Made by a program: the position numbers and the translations under genes
The notes under the pieces: generated by a model
Told to the model about the DNA's origin: nothing
The model's input: only the letters and a program-made list of their open reading frames with translations
The model's database searches: none
Assembly: GCF_015521605.1 (NCBI RefSeq)
Contig: NZ_WANV01000025.1
Span: 1 to 41,870 of the forward strand
Direction of reading: 5' to 3'
Length of the DNA: 41,870 nucleotides
Origin: Thermococcus sp.
Lineage (GTDB): Archaea; Methanobacteriota_B; Thermococci; Thermococcales; Thermococcaceae
Shown here: positions 1 through 7,985 of the stretch, in pieces
Numbering within the stretch: position 1 is the first letter of the stretch
Layout of the letters: each line of letters opens with the position of its first letter

Positions 1-643
1 CCCTAATGCTCCGGACGAGGACGCTGCCGGTTCCGACCTGGTAGATTTCAATGCTCTCAAGCTCGTAGCCCCTCGTGATGGAGTACATCTTTTCGACCAT
101 CTGTGGGACGTCCATCCTGGTCGTCTTCCCGTTTCCGGTGTAGAAGAAGTCGCCCCTTGGGCTGTAGAAGGCCCCTATCGGCTCGCCGGTGGTGGCGTTC
201 TCCCAGTAGGCCTTCTCGACAGCGCTTATACCGACGGCTGACCTGAGGTTGAGGAGCTCGTAGTACCTCAGTCTGGCGAGGTCATAGAGCATTGCAGTCC
301 TCTGCCTGGGGTCTGTTTCTTTATCCGCTTTCTTCCTCAGCTCTTCCGCCTTTGCGTCCCAGTTCGAGAACTCACCATCCTTTATTTCGAAGCCGGTCTT
401 CTGGAGCTGAGCCTTCTCGTCTTCTATCGCGTTCTCATACTGGCCCACGAGGGCCAGGATTTTCTCATCGGTCGCCCTGGGAGGTTCGGTCGCTGTGCTC
501 TCTGCGGGTGTTCCCGTCGAACTCCCGGTTTCCGGCGACACCGTCCTGGTTACGTTTCCCTGGTCAATACATCCAGATATAAATGCGCCGAGCATCACGA
601 CGCTTAAAAGCAGGGCAAAGCCTGCAAGCTTTCCAATTTTCAT
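1..643 (-). CDS. Lipoprotein, C-terminus cut off by window edge
   Basis: The reading frame starts at ATG 643, behind a GGTG ribosome binding site, and runs off the left edge, leaving about 214 residues. The N-terminus has a lysine, a hydrophobic stretch and then a lipobox ending in Cys (ISGC near residues 22-25), so it should be exported and lipid-anchored on the outer face of the membrane. A Ser/Thr/Pro-rich linker follows, then a mostly helical, charged region (residues about 60-130) and a mixed region with several Tyr. I do not recognise the family. A TATA-like element (ACTATAAG on the minus strand, near 700-708) fits a promoter of its own. Export is well supported; function is unknown. 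Confidence 0.75.
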   Translation of the reverse strand, partial: MKIGKLAGFALLLSVVMLGAFISGCIDQGNVTRTVSPETGSSTGTPAESTATEPPRATDEKILALVGQYENAIEDEKAQLQKTGFEIKDGEFSNWDAKAEELRKKADKETDPRQRTAMLYDLARLRYYELLNLRSAVGISAVEKAYWENATTGEPIGAFYSPRGDFFYTGNGKTTRMDVPQMVEKMYSITRGYELESIEIYQVGTGSVLVRSIR

Positions 644-776
644 TTTTTACACCTTTTTCCAGCCACGGAACGGTAAAAACCGAGAAGAATCCGTCAAGTG
701 ACTTATAGTCGGGGTTAGGCGAGGACGTTATTAACAGTTATGCTTTCAAAGTGGAAAAAATTAAGCGAAAAGGCCT

Positions 777-1310
777 TCACCCCCTAACTGCGACGAGAAC
801 CGTGAAGGCCATCACCAGGGCTATCTCGTAGGTCTCTATCAGCGCCACAGACGGCCAGTTTATGAGTGTCCCCATCACCGCCAGCGCGAAGATAAACCCC
901 GAACCGTAGCGAACGGCCTTATCCTTTGAACCCGCCCCGTAGACAAGCATCCCCAAGAAGAACTGGACGAAGAAGTAGGTCGAGACGAAGGAGTGTGGCC
1001 TGGTACCGGCGTGGAAAACTCCTATGAGGGCCAGGAAAAGGGCCGAGATGCTGATGTACGCCCCACCGACCGTCTGGAGCCTGTTCTCCGATGCGAGGAT
1101 GAGGTAAATGGAGAAGACAAGCATAAACACCGCCGTCACGATGAGGCCGTAGTTGTATATCCACGGCGAGGCGGCCATTTCGAGTGAACCGAGGTCGCTC
1201 AGGGCGTTGTGGAAGAAGGAAAACCACCCGTTACGGCTTATGCTCCAGGCAACGAAGAGCCAGTAGCTCAATCCGGCCAGGATTCCGGAGTACTTGAGGT
1301 ACCGCATCAT
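777..1310 (-). CDS. DUF998-type multi-pass membrane protein
   Basis: This 177-residue protein has about six hydrophobic segments. The pattern fits the DUF998 family: an N-terminal helix with YSGILAG, an N-A-L-S-D-L-G motif in the first loop, and H-A-G-T-R-P-H after the fourth helix. The biochemical function of the family is unknown to me. Two tandem ATGs (1310 and 1307) could both serve as start. The TATA-like ATAAAAG lies inside a GGGGAA/TTCCCC inverted repeat, listed separately. The gene appears monocistronic. The family call is from motif memory and was not tested by a search. Confidence 0.7.
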   Translation of the reverse strand: MMRYLKYSGILAGLSYWLFVAWSISRNGWFSFFHNALSDLGSLEMAASPWIYNYGLIVTAVFMLVFSIYLILASENRLQTVGGAYISISALFLALIGVFHAGTRPHSFVSTYFFVQFFLGMLVYGAGSKDKAVRYGSGFIFALAVMGTLINWPSVALIETYEIALVMAFTVLVAVRG

Positions 1311-1328
1311 GATATCTACTGAACCTTA

Positions 1329-1347
1329 GGGGAAATAAAAGTTCCCC
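1329..1347 (-). promoter_or_regulatory. Promoter with inverted repeat around the TATA box
   Basis: GGGGAA (1329-1334) and TTCCCC (1342-1347) flank a 7-bp A/T core that reads CTTTTAT on the minus strand and sits about 25-30 bp before the DUF998 start. An inverted repeat centred on the TATA box is what a repressor site would look like. It could also be chance in a short intergenic region. Confidence 0.4.
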
Positions 1348-1378
1348 TTAGAAGTGGCAGTCAAAGAGAAAAAAGAAG

Positions 1379-1980
1379 TCAGAGAAGCACCTTCATCGCC
1401 TCGTAGCCCAGCTCAAAGGCCTTAACATTGGCCTCCATTGCTTTCTCCGGTACGCTGGCCTTCACGGCTTCGAGCATGGCCTCTTTGTCTATCGGGAAGT
1501 CCGGCAGAGCTGTCAAAGCCCCCACAAGGACGACGTTCTGGGCCAGTGCAGTTCCGGCCTCTTCGGCCAGCTTGAGGGCGTCTATCTCGTAGAGCTTAGC
1601 TCCAGACTTTTTGATGTTTTCGACTATCTCATCGTAGGTCACGTATTTGTCTATCTTACCCTTCACGAAGTTCTCGGTCTCGTAGGGGTGGTGTATGAGG
1701 CGCGTGTTCGTTATCACGGTCCCCTCGGGCTTCAGGAAGTATATGTACCTCAAGGCCTCCATGGGTTCGAGGCGACCTTTTCATTGGCGGCGATTTCGAC
1801 AACAATGTCGTCGCGGTAGTGGGAGACCCCCTCAACGGTGTCGAGAATCTCCGTCTGGGGCGAGCTGGGGTAGAAAGCTGTCACCTTGACGTCGGCCTCC
1901 AGGGCAGCCCTGACAATCGCTTCGTTGGTCAGCATGTAGCCCACATGGGGCTCCTCCTTCAGAACCTCTTTTAGGGACAT
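1379..1980 (-). pseudogene. Deletion remnant of an indolepyruvate oxidoreductase-like iorA-iorB pair
   Basis: Two pieces are joined. From ATG 1980 to about 1773 the frame encodes about 70 residues resembling the N-terminus of an IorA-type alpha subunit (FYPSSPQTEIL, then ANEKVA). From about 1771 a different frame encodes 127 residues matching the C-terminal two thirds of an IorB-type beta subunit (EPMEALRYI, then NVVLVGALTALPDFP). The iorA frame stops at 1750 just past the junction, and the iorB frame has lost its N-terminus. The simplest explanation is one internal deletion removing most of iorA and the start of iorB, joined out of frame near 1771-1773. The enzyme normally oxidises aryl-pyruvates to aryl-acetyl-CoA with ferredoxin; neither piece can do so. 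Good frames on both sides suggest a recent event. Confidence 0.8.
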
Positions 1981-2010
1981 AAAGACACCGTAGGGTTTTG
2001 GAAGCGAACC

Positions 2011-2018
2011 TATATATC
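2011..2018 (-). promoter_or_regulatory. TATA box of the ior remnant
   Basis: ATATATA on the minus strand lies about 30 bp before the ATG at 1980, the expected archaeal spacing. The promoter looks intact although the genes behind it are broken. Confidence 0.5.
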
Positions 2019-2145
2019 ATTTTTCTGGATGGAAGGGGACAGTGTTAAACATTTTTGAGTGTGAAAACAAACAATGTTAATTTTTCAAGCCCTGACCTCA
2101 AACACTTTCCGAAACCACCAAAAATATGAAAAATCCTAAAAGAAA

Positions 2146-2625
2146 TCACGGGATATTCGATTCTATAGTCTTTATCTCTTCGTCCAGGATGTCTCGTATC
2201 TTCTTCAGAAGCTCCAGGTACTCTTTGACGGCCTCTTTGTCCATCCCCTTTTTCTCGCCAAGGGCGTCGAGCTTCTTCTTGAGGGCCTCGTGATAGTTCA
2301 CAGACGTGTATAGAACCCGCAGAGCAAGATCGTTCGAGACCTTCAGATACTCGAGCCCCTTCGGGGTGAGACTGTACTTGACGCGCCTCACCCTCCCGCG
2401 GTACTCCTCCCTCGGCTCCAGAAGGCCCTCCTCAACCATCTTGCTGAGGAGGGTGTAAAGGTTGCTGTGACTCGGCTTCCAGAGGCCGATTGCAAGCTTC
2501 TCAAGCTCCTTAAGTATCTCGTAGCCGTGGGCCTCACCCTTAAGCCCAACTATCACCAGGATTATATCCTTCAAGGGGACAGTAAACAACCCCTTGATGA
2601 TTCTGCGTTCCACGTCAGTTCCCAT
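2146..2625 (-). CDS. PadR-family transcriptional regulator
   Basis: The N-terminal winged helix has the PadR signature: a K-G-E-A-H-G-Y-E-I-L run, the S-N-L-Y-T-L-L-S-K-M recognition helix and a wing with R-G-R-V-R-R-V-K-Y. The C-terminal half is a charged helix suited to dimerisation. I chose ATG 2625 (159 aa) because GGGTGA sits just before it; an in-frame ATG at 2640 would add five residues. It lies about 120 bp downstream of the oleate hydratase gene on the same strand but has its own TATA (minus-strand TTTATAAG near 2662-2670). PadR proteins are usually repressors responding to small molecules, often of the adjacent gene. The ACAT array in front of the hydratase is an obvious candidate target, but that link is inference. 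Confidence 0.85.
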   Translation of the reverse strand: MGTDVERRIIKGLFTVPLKDIILVIVGLKGEAHGYEILKELEKLAIGLWKPSHSNLYTLLSKMVEEGLLEPREEYRGRVRRVKYSLTPKGLEYLKVSNDLALRVLYTSVNYHEALKKKLDALGEKKGMDKEAVKEYLELLKKIRDILDEEIKTIESNIP

Positions 2626-2681
2626 TGTTTTCACCCGCATTTTGAAACTATCTGTGAAACCCTTATAAAAGCATCTTCAAC

Positions 2682-2695
2682 TCGGAAAGTTCCGA
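2682..2695. promoter_or_regulatory. Palindrome upstream of the padR promoter
   Basis: TCGGAA-AG-TTCCGA is a perfect 6-bp-arm palindrome 12-20 bp upstream of the padR TATA box, where an archaeal activator or autoregulator could bind. It shares no obvious half-site with the ACAT array of the oleate hydratase promoter. Confidence 0.35.
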
Positions 2696-2742
2696 AAACG
2701 ATTGGATTATTAGAGTATAAAGGAGATTAAAAGAAAATGTCA

Positions 2743-4416
2743 TCACAGCCTTCCGGCGAGATAAAGCATCATGGTGTGCTTGAACAGCTCCTTCTTGTCG
2801 TTGTCGACGAGCGTCTCTATAGCTTTCACCAGAACAGGGACCTCCTGATAGGGCGTGTGCGCCGGTGGAACCTCCCTGCCGAGGTCTAAGAGGCTGTAGA
2901 CGCCCATCATGGCCGACTTAACCGAATACTCGACGGTGAAGACACACTCACCGGGTATCTCGACATACTGGCCCATCAGGGCAAGGTTGGCATAGTTCTC
3001 CGGGATGACTGGTGGCCTGTCGCCGGGCTTCCTCGGCATGAAGTGGGCGGTGATATAAGGCATCATGGCCGTGCGGACGTTAATAACAGTCTCCATGAGC
3101 TCGTCCTTCTTCTCAAGCCAGCCGAGGTGGTAGAGAAGCTCCAGGAATATCTCCCTGCCCGTGGCCTGGCTCATCGGCTTCTTGATGTAGTCTCCCTCCC
3201 TGTCGACGAACAGCCCATAGCCCCAGAGGACGGTAACGTCCTCCGGCTGGTTCCTGAAGTGCGGCTGCCTGAAGGCCACGATGGACATCAGCCATGAGGA
3301 GTCCCTGAAGGTAACCAGGCCCCCGGTTCCGGTCCTGTTGCCCGTGAACTCCTCGAGCATCTTGAGGAACTTATCTCCCTTGAAGGTTATCGTGAAGGAC
3401 TCCCACTTGGTCTTGTCGATGTCGCCCGCGAAGACGTCGGGGTTTCCGAGGGACGGGTCCTTCTCGACGAGCTTTCTCCAGAGTTTCCAGCTGTCGCCCT
3501 CGCCCCTGTTGAGAACCGGCGGGTGGTCGAGGTCGCCGTAGGTGGAGTTGTCCACCATCGAGCCGAGGGTTATGAAGACGAGGTCCTTCTCCCCGACCTC
3601 TATGACACCCTCACCGTTCTGACCCTTGGTGTAGAGCCGGGTGATGTACTTCCTGCCGTCCCTCTCGGTTATCTCGACGTCAACCACCTTGGTTCCCATT
3701 ATGAAGTTGACTCCCCTCTCCTTGAGCCACTTCTGTATCGGAAGGATTATCGAGTCGTACTGGTTGTAGGGAGTCCTCTTGACGCCCTCTATCCTGTTGA
3801 GGCCGGGGACGAGGTGCATGAAGCGGAGCATGTAGCGCCTCATCTCGGCAACGCTGTGCCAGGGCTGGAAGGCGAACATCGTGGCCCAGAAGTACCAAAA
3901 GTTCGTCTCGAAGAAATCCTTGGAGAACCACTGCTCTATAGTTATTCCGCCGAGCTTCTCCTCAGGCGTCATGATGAGTTCGTTCATCTCGTTGAGGTGC
4001 CGGAAGGTCAGCCCGTATTTGCTGAAGTCCACCTTTTTGCCCGGCGTTCCGACGAGGCGACACTTGGAGGAGCCAACGTACTCCTTATTGAACTCCACAA
4101 CCTCGTCGAGGATGGTCTTCTCCGGGTCGTCGAGCGAGGGGATGCTGCCGAGGAGGTCCCAGGTTGCCTCGTAGTGCTCCTCGAACATCCTGCCGCCCCT
4201 GAGCAGGTAGCCGTTCTCCGGGTCGCCGGAGCCGTCAAGGCAGCCGCCGTTGACCGGGGTCTTCTCGATTATGTGGATGTTCTCTCCAGGCATTTTGGCG
4301 TCCCTTATGAGGAAAACCGCCGCCGCAAGGGAGGCTATGCCGCCGCCTACCATGTAGGCCTTCCTCTCTTTGATGTCCGGTATCTTCCTGGGGGTTACGC
4401 GCTTGTAGTTTAGCAT
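2743..4416 (-). CDS. ohyA: Oleate hydratase (myosin-cross-reactive antigen family)
   Basis: This 557-residue protein fits the FAD-binding fatty-acid hydratase family across its length. There is an FAD Rossmann motif (VGGGIAS, residues 23-29), the family loop RGGR (73-76), SIPSLDDPEKT, the YNQYDS motif carrying the proposed proton-donor Tyr, and a conserved C-terminal region (AMMPYITAHFMPR, then YSVKSAMMGVY). Characterised members add water to the cis-9 bond of oleate to give 10-hydroxystearate. In the RGGREM motif of the common enzymes the residue after RGGR is Glu, thought to activate water; here it is Met77. From memory, a minority subgroup also has Met there. ATG 4416 follows GGTGAGG; a GTG at 4425 is less likely. 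Archaeal membranes lack acyl chains, so the substrate may be environmental fatty acid. Acquisition from Bacteria is likely but not shown. Confidence 0.93.
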   Translation of the reverse strand: MLNYKRVTPRKIPDIKERKAYMVGGGIASLAAAVFLIRDAKMPGENIHIIEKTPVNGGCLDGSGDPENGYLLRGGRMFEEHYEATWDLLGSIPSLDDPEKTILDEVVEFNKEYVGSSKCRLVGTPGKKVDFSKYGLTFRHLNEMNELIMTPEEKLGGITIEQWFSKDFFETNFWYFWATMFAFQPWHSVAEMRRYMLRFMHLVPGLNRIEGVKRTPYNQYDSIILPIQKWLKERGVNFIMGTKVVDVEITERDGRKYITRLYTKGQNGEGVIEVGEKDLVFITLGSMVDNSTYGDLDHPPVLNRGEGDSWKLWRKLVEKDPSLGNPDVFAGDIDKTKWESFTITFKGDKFLKMLEEFTGNRTGTGGLVTFRDSSWLMSIVAFRQPHFRNQPEDVTVLWGYGLFVDREGDYIKKPMSQATGREIFLELLYHLGWLEKKDELMETVINVRTAMMPYITAHFMPRKPGDRPPVIPENYANLALMGQYVEIPGECVFTVEYSVKSAMMGVYSLLDLGREVPPAHTPYQEVPVLVKAIETLVDNDKKELFKHTMMLYLAGRL

Positions 4417-4429
4417 ATTCCTCACCTTA

Positions 4430-4465
4430 ACATGTCTTTATTATACATGTCATTTTCTAACATAT
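4430..4465 (-). promoter_or_regulatory. Triple ACAT(G/A)T operator array of the oleate hydratase gene
   Basis: ACATGT at 4430-4435, ACATGT at 4445-4450 and ACATAT at 4460-4465 are spaced exactly 15 bp apart. Each neighbouring pair also reads ATGT-N9-ACAT, close to the ATGT-N8-ACAT layout I recall for PadR operators. The array lies between the likely TATA (TTTTTAAG on the minus strand, about 4474-4485) and the start codon, covering the predicted transcription start, as expected for a repressor. The PadR protein encoded just downstream is the natural candidate. Confidence 0.6.
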
Positions 4466-4578
4466 CTTGCTAACTTAAAAATATTTCGGAAGCAGTTCAT
4501 TAAGACAGGTCCGTAGAGTAGTGTGAAACATCACAAGCACTCGAAGAATTCAGGATAAGTGGATCCAAAAAAGAAAGC

Positions 4579-5718
4579 TCAGAGGAGCTCCTCGACGAGC
4601 TCCGCGGTGGCGCTTCTTGCCTTGCTCCTCAGTCTCTCAAGGTGACCGCTCAGGGCCTCGCCAATGCCGTGGACGAAGAGGCTCATCGCCTCATCACTGT
4701 CCAGGCCCCTCGACCGGAGGTAAAAGAGCGCATCTTCATCGAACTGCCTTACAGCCGAGGAGTGGAATGCACTCTCTATCTCCCCGGTGTCGACCTCAAG
4801 CATCGGCACGCTCACGCCGAGCGAGCCCTCGTCCATTATGGTTATCTGGGACACAACCCCGCTCGATGAGTTCCTGGCGCTCTCAAAGACCTTTGCAACG
4901 CCCCTGTGAACCGTCCAGCCGTTTTCGTAGGAGAAGCCGTGAACCCTCGTCTCGCTGGCCGTTTTTTCCCCGTACTGGAGGACGTTGGTGAGGTAGTCGA
5001 CAGCCGAGCCTATAGCTATCGGCATTCCCCTCAGTATCAGCTCGCTCCCCTTACCCTCAAGGGAGTAGTCCTCGCGGTGGTGGCTCATCCCCCCGGCGCT
5101 TATGACGGTAAAGGCCCTGACGCTCGCACCCTCTCCGAGGCTCGCCCTGAGGAGGTAGTGAGAAAGGCTCTCGTGCCTCCCAACGGTCAGGATCTCAAGC
5201 TCGGCGTTTCTGGCTTTCAGCTCGACCACGAGGGACTTTGCTCCTTTCCCGGCGAAATCGTAGATTATTATCGGGGCCTTAACGTCCTCGGCCTCGATGC
5301 TGATGTGGTGGCTGATGAAGGCCCTCCTTGAGAGATGGGAGGCTATGACGAGGGGCTCCACCAAGTCCCTAGTAATCTTCACCCTGTAGGCCTTTTTAAG
5401 GGCGTAGAAGTGGAATCCGAGGATCCTCGACTCCTCCGGCTGGGAGAGGCCGAGCGTCCCTTCGCCAAGTTCGACTCCATCCGGAAGGTCAAAACTCGCT
5501 TCGCTTCCCGAAAGGGTTATGTTCCCCCTTATCGGAACCTCCCCTGCTTTTGCTTCGGTTGGAAGCCTGAGCGGTGAGTTCTCCTCGAAGAGCTTCCACT
5601 TGGTGTAGCTCTTTATGGTTGGACTGTCGCCGTACTTCTGGTAGGTGAGTTTCTCCAGTGCCTCGCGGGTGATGAGAGGCTCGTTAGAGCGCTCGTCAGA
5701 GAGTCTGGAAGGACGCAT
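4579..5718 (-). CDS. sufD: SufD-like Fe-S cluster assembly scaffold protein
   Basis: This 379-residue protein has the SufB/SufD beta-helix core, with conserved C-terminal features: A-R-N-S-S-S-G-V-V, the acidic D-T-G-E-I-E-S-A-F-H-S-S-A motif, and the final helix around L-R-S-R-G-L-D-S-D-E-A. It partners SufB and the SufC ATPase in cytosolic Fe-S cluster assembly. The start overlaps the sufB stop by one base (TGATG), so the pair is translationally coupled. It is the last gene of sufC-sufB-sufD, and no sufS or sufU follows. The sufD label rests on position and divergence from sufB. Confidence 0.9.
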   Translation of the reverse strand: MRPSRLSDERSNEPLITREALEKLTYQKYGDSPTIKSYTKWKLFEENSPLRLPTEAKAGEVPIRGNITLSGSEASFDLPDGVELGEGTLGLSQPEESRILGFHFYALKKAYRVKITRDLVEPLVIASHLSRRAFISHHISIEAEDVKAPIIIYDFAGKGAKSLVVELKARNAELEILTVGRHESLSHYLLRASLGEGASVRAFTVISAGGMSHHREDYSLEGKGSELILRGMPIAIGSAVDYLTNVLQYGEKTASETRVHGFSYENGWTVHRGVAKVFESARNSSSGVVSQITIMDEGSLGVSVPMLEVDTGEIESAFHSSAVRQFDEDALFYLRSRGLDSDEAMSLFVHGIGEALSGHLERLRSKARSATAELVEELL

Positions 5719-7145
5719 CAGCCAACACCCCCTACCTCGCTGAACTCCAGCTCTATGACCTTCTTCAGCACCTCGACGTACTCGAAGGGTAGTCCTTCAA
5801 GGATTTCGCTGATGAAGCCGAGGACTATGAGGCTCTTCGCCTCTTCCTCGCTTATTCCCCTGGAGTTCATGTAGAACAGCTTGTCCTCACCGAGCTTCCC
5901 TGTGGTTGCCTCATGGATTATGCTCGCGCTCGGCTCGTCACTCTGGTTGTGCGGGTAGGTGTAGGCCTTGCTCTCCTCGTCGAGGATGAGCGAGTCACAA
6001 GATACAGTCGCCGTCGAATTTTTAGCTCCCTTCAAGATCCTCACCAGGCCGCGGTAGATGTTTATCCCGCCGTTGGCACTTATGCTCTTGGAGACTATCT
6101 TCGAGCTGGTGTTGGGGGCGAGGTGCCAGGTCTTTGCCCCGGTGTCCTTTAGATACGGCCCGTTGCTCAGCGAGACGACGTACTGGGCTGTCCTTGCCCC
6201 TTCGCCCTTCAGGACGCTCGACGGGTAGGTGTAGGTTATGTGGCTCCCTATGCTCCCCTCGATCCACTCAACGTAGGCGTTCTCCTCTATTATCGCCCTC
6301 TTGTTGTTGAAGTTTATCACGTTCCTGCTCCAGTTCTGTATGGTGGTGAACTTGACCGTGGCGTTCCTGTGGGCGTAAATCTCGACCATGCCGTCGTGGA
6401 AGGAGAAACCCTTGTACATCGGTGCGCTGCAGCCCTCTATGAAGTGGACGTAGCTCCCCTCGTCCGCTATTAGGAGGGTGTGCTCAAACTGGCCCTCCAA
6501 CGCGGAGCCTATGACGAAGAAGGCCTCTATCGGGAAGGGCACCCTGACTCCCTTCGGGATGTAGACGAACGCCCCACCGCTCCATAGGGCGTGGTGTAAA
6601 GCTGAAAACTTGTGCTCTCCAGCCGGAAAGACCCTGCCGAAGTAGCGCTTAACGATGTCCGGGTACTTCTGAACCGCTTCCTCCATGGGCACCATTATTA
6701 TGCCCTTCTTCTCGAACTCCTCCTTGAGCTGAGAATAAACGCTCTCGCTGTCGAAGACCGCCGTAAGGCCCGAGAGGAATCTCTTCTCTATCTCCGGGAT
6801 GTTGAGCCTCTCAAAGGTCTTCCTGATGTTCTCCGGCAGGTCGTCCCAGTCCTTAACTTCGTTGCCCACCTCAGGCTTTGAGTAGAGGGAGAAGCTCTCC
6901 AGGTCAAGCTCCTCGATTCCGACCACCCACCTGGGCATCGGGAGCTTCTTGAAGAGCTCCAAAGCCTTTAGCCTGTGCCTCAGCATCCACTCGGGCTCGT
7001 TCTTTATGCGGGATATTTCCCTGATGACATCCTCGGTGATCTCACCGCGCAGCTCGATTTCCTTGGGGTAGGGGACGGCGGTTCCCAGTATCTCCTCCAG
7101 CGAACCGGCCTTGAGTATCTCCTCAAGCCTTGACTGCTGTGCCAT
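5718..7145 (-). CDS. sufB: SufB, Fe-S cluster assembly scaffold
   Basis: This 475-residue protein carries the classic SufB landmarks: YFGRVFPAGEHKFSALHHAL, the IPKGVRVPFPIEAFF stretch, EGCSAP, and the C-terminal D-E-P-S-A-S-I-I-H-E-A-T-T-G-K with D-K-L-F-Y-M-N-S-R-G-I. SufB binds the nascent cluster in the SufBCD complex. ATG 7145 follows GGTGG; a GTG at 7151 is possible. Its start lies inside the end of sufC (23-bp overlap) and its stop overlaps the sufD start, so all three genes form one operon. Confidence 0.95.
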   Translation of the reverse strand: MAQQSRLEEILKAGSLEEILGTAVPYPKEIELRGEITEDVIREISRIKNEPEWMLRHRLKALELFKKLPMPRWVVGIEELDLESFSLYSKPEVGNEVKDWDDLPENIRKTFERLNIPEIEKRFLSGLTAVFDSESVYSQLKEEFEKKGIIMVPMEEAVQKYPDIVKRYFGRVFPAGEHKFSALHHALWSGGAFVYIPKGVRVPFPIEAFFVIGSALEGQFEHTLLIADEGSYVHFIEGCSAPMYKGFSFHDGMVEIYAHRNATVKFTTIQNWSRNVINFNNKRAIIEENAYVEWIEGSIGSHITYTYPSSVLKGEGARTAQYVVSLSNGPYLKDTGAKTWHLAPNTSSKIVSKSISANGGINIYRGLVRILKGAKNSTATVSCDSLILDEESKAYTYPHNQSDEPSASIIHEATTGKLGEDKLFYMNSRGISEEEAKSLIVLGFISEILEGLPFEYVEVLKKVIELEFSEVGGVG

Positions 7146-7866
7146 TACCACCCACCGCCGCGAAGCCCTTCTCCTCGATGAGCTTTACAAGCTCCATCCC
7201 GCCAGAGACTACGAGTCTGCCCTCCTTGAGCACGTGAACCCTCTGGGGGTTGAGGTACTCCAGTATTCTGCCGTAGTGCGTGATGAGGAGTATCCCGGTG
7301 CCCTCTTTGTGGAGCCTCGCTATTACCCCGGCTATGACCTTGAGCGAGTCAACATCGACGCCGCTGTCCGGCTCGTCGAGAATGAGCAGCTTGGGCTTCA
7401 CGAGGTACGCCTGGAGCATCTCAAGCTTCTTCCTCTCGCCGCCGGAAAAGCCGACGTTCAGCTCCCTTGAGAGCATCGAACTGTCAAAGCCGAGCTCCTC
7501 GACTGCCTTGAATATCATGTCATAGGCTTCAACCTCCTCTATGCCCCGGAGGTTCTTCAGAGTCCTCTGGAGGAAGTTTATGACCTTGACTCCCTCGACC
7601 TCTACGGGGTGTTGGAAGCTCAGGAAGATGCCCTTCTTGGCTCTCTCCTCTGGCTTTGCGTCGGTTACATCCTCCCCGTCGAAGATTATCCTGCCCTTGG
7701 TGACAGTGTATCTTGGGTGGCCCGCTATGGTCAGGGCAAGCGTTGACTTTCCTGAACCGTTCGGCCCCATAACGACGTGGAGCTCGCCCGATGCGAGTTC
7801 AAAGTCCACTCCCTTCAGAATTTCCTTATCGGCAACATTAACATGGAGGTTTTCCACTTTCAGCAT
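7123..7866 (-). CDS. sufC: SufC ABC-type ATPase
   Basis: This 247-residue ABC ATPase has a Walker A (GPNGSGKST), a SufC-type Q-loop region (FLSFQHPVEVEGV), the signature FSGGERKK, a Walker B (LLILDEPDSGVDVDSL) and the switch His (ITHYGR). It drives conformational change in SufB/SufD and is not a membrane transporter. ATG 7866 is favoured because GGTGAT lies at the right distance; longer reading frames extend into the promoter. A TATA box (GTTTTAAAAG on the minus strand, about 7911-7921) precedes it, making it the first gene of the operon. Confidence 0.95.
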   Translation of the reverse strand: MLKVENLHVNVADKEILKGVDFELASGELHVVMGPNGSGKSTLALTIAGHPRYTVTKGRIIFDGEDVTDAKPEERAKKGIFLSFQHPVEVEGVKVINFLQRTLKNLRGIEEVEAYDMIFKAVEELGFDSSMLSRELNVGFSGGERKKLEMLQAYLVKPKLLILDEPDSGVDVDSLKVIAGVIARLHKEGTGILLITHYGRILEYLNPQRVHVLKEGRLVVSGGMELVKLIEEKGFAAVGGNGTAVKA

Positions 7867-7985
7867 GAGCATCACCGTTTTTTCTTTACCCGCGTTTGGG
7901 TAGAAAAGCACACTTTTAAAACCTTTCTTCGCAAAACTGTGTATTTCGGGAAGACCGGAAGAAGAACAAATGAGGGAGAAAAACC

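Noticed and set aside
2045-2080. AACATT/AATGTT inverted repeat between padR and the ior remnant
   Set aside because: The arms are only six bases, A/T-rich and widely spaced, as expected by chance in such sequence.
3523-4413. A 296-codon open frame on the plus strand
   Set aside because: It lies wholly opposite the oleate hydratase gene, has no ribosome binding site or family resemblance, and is an expected by-product of GC-rich codon use.
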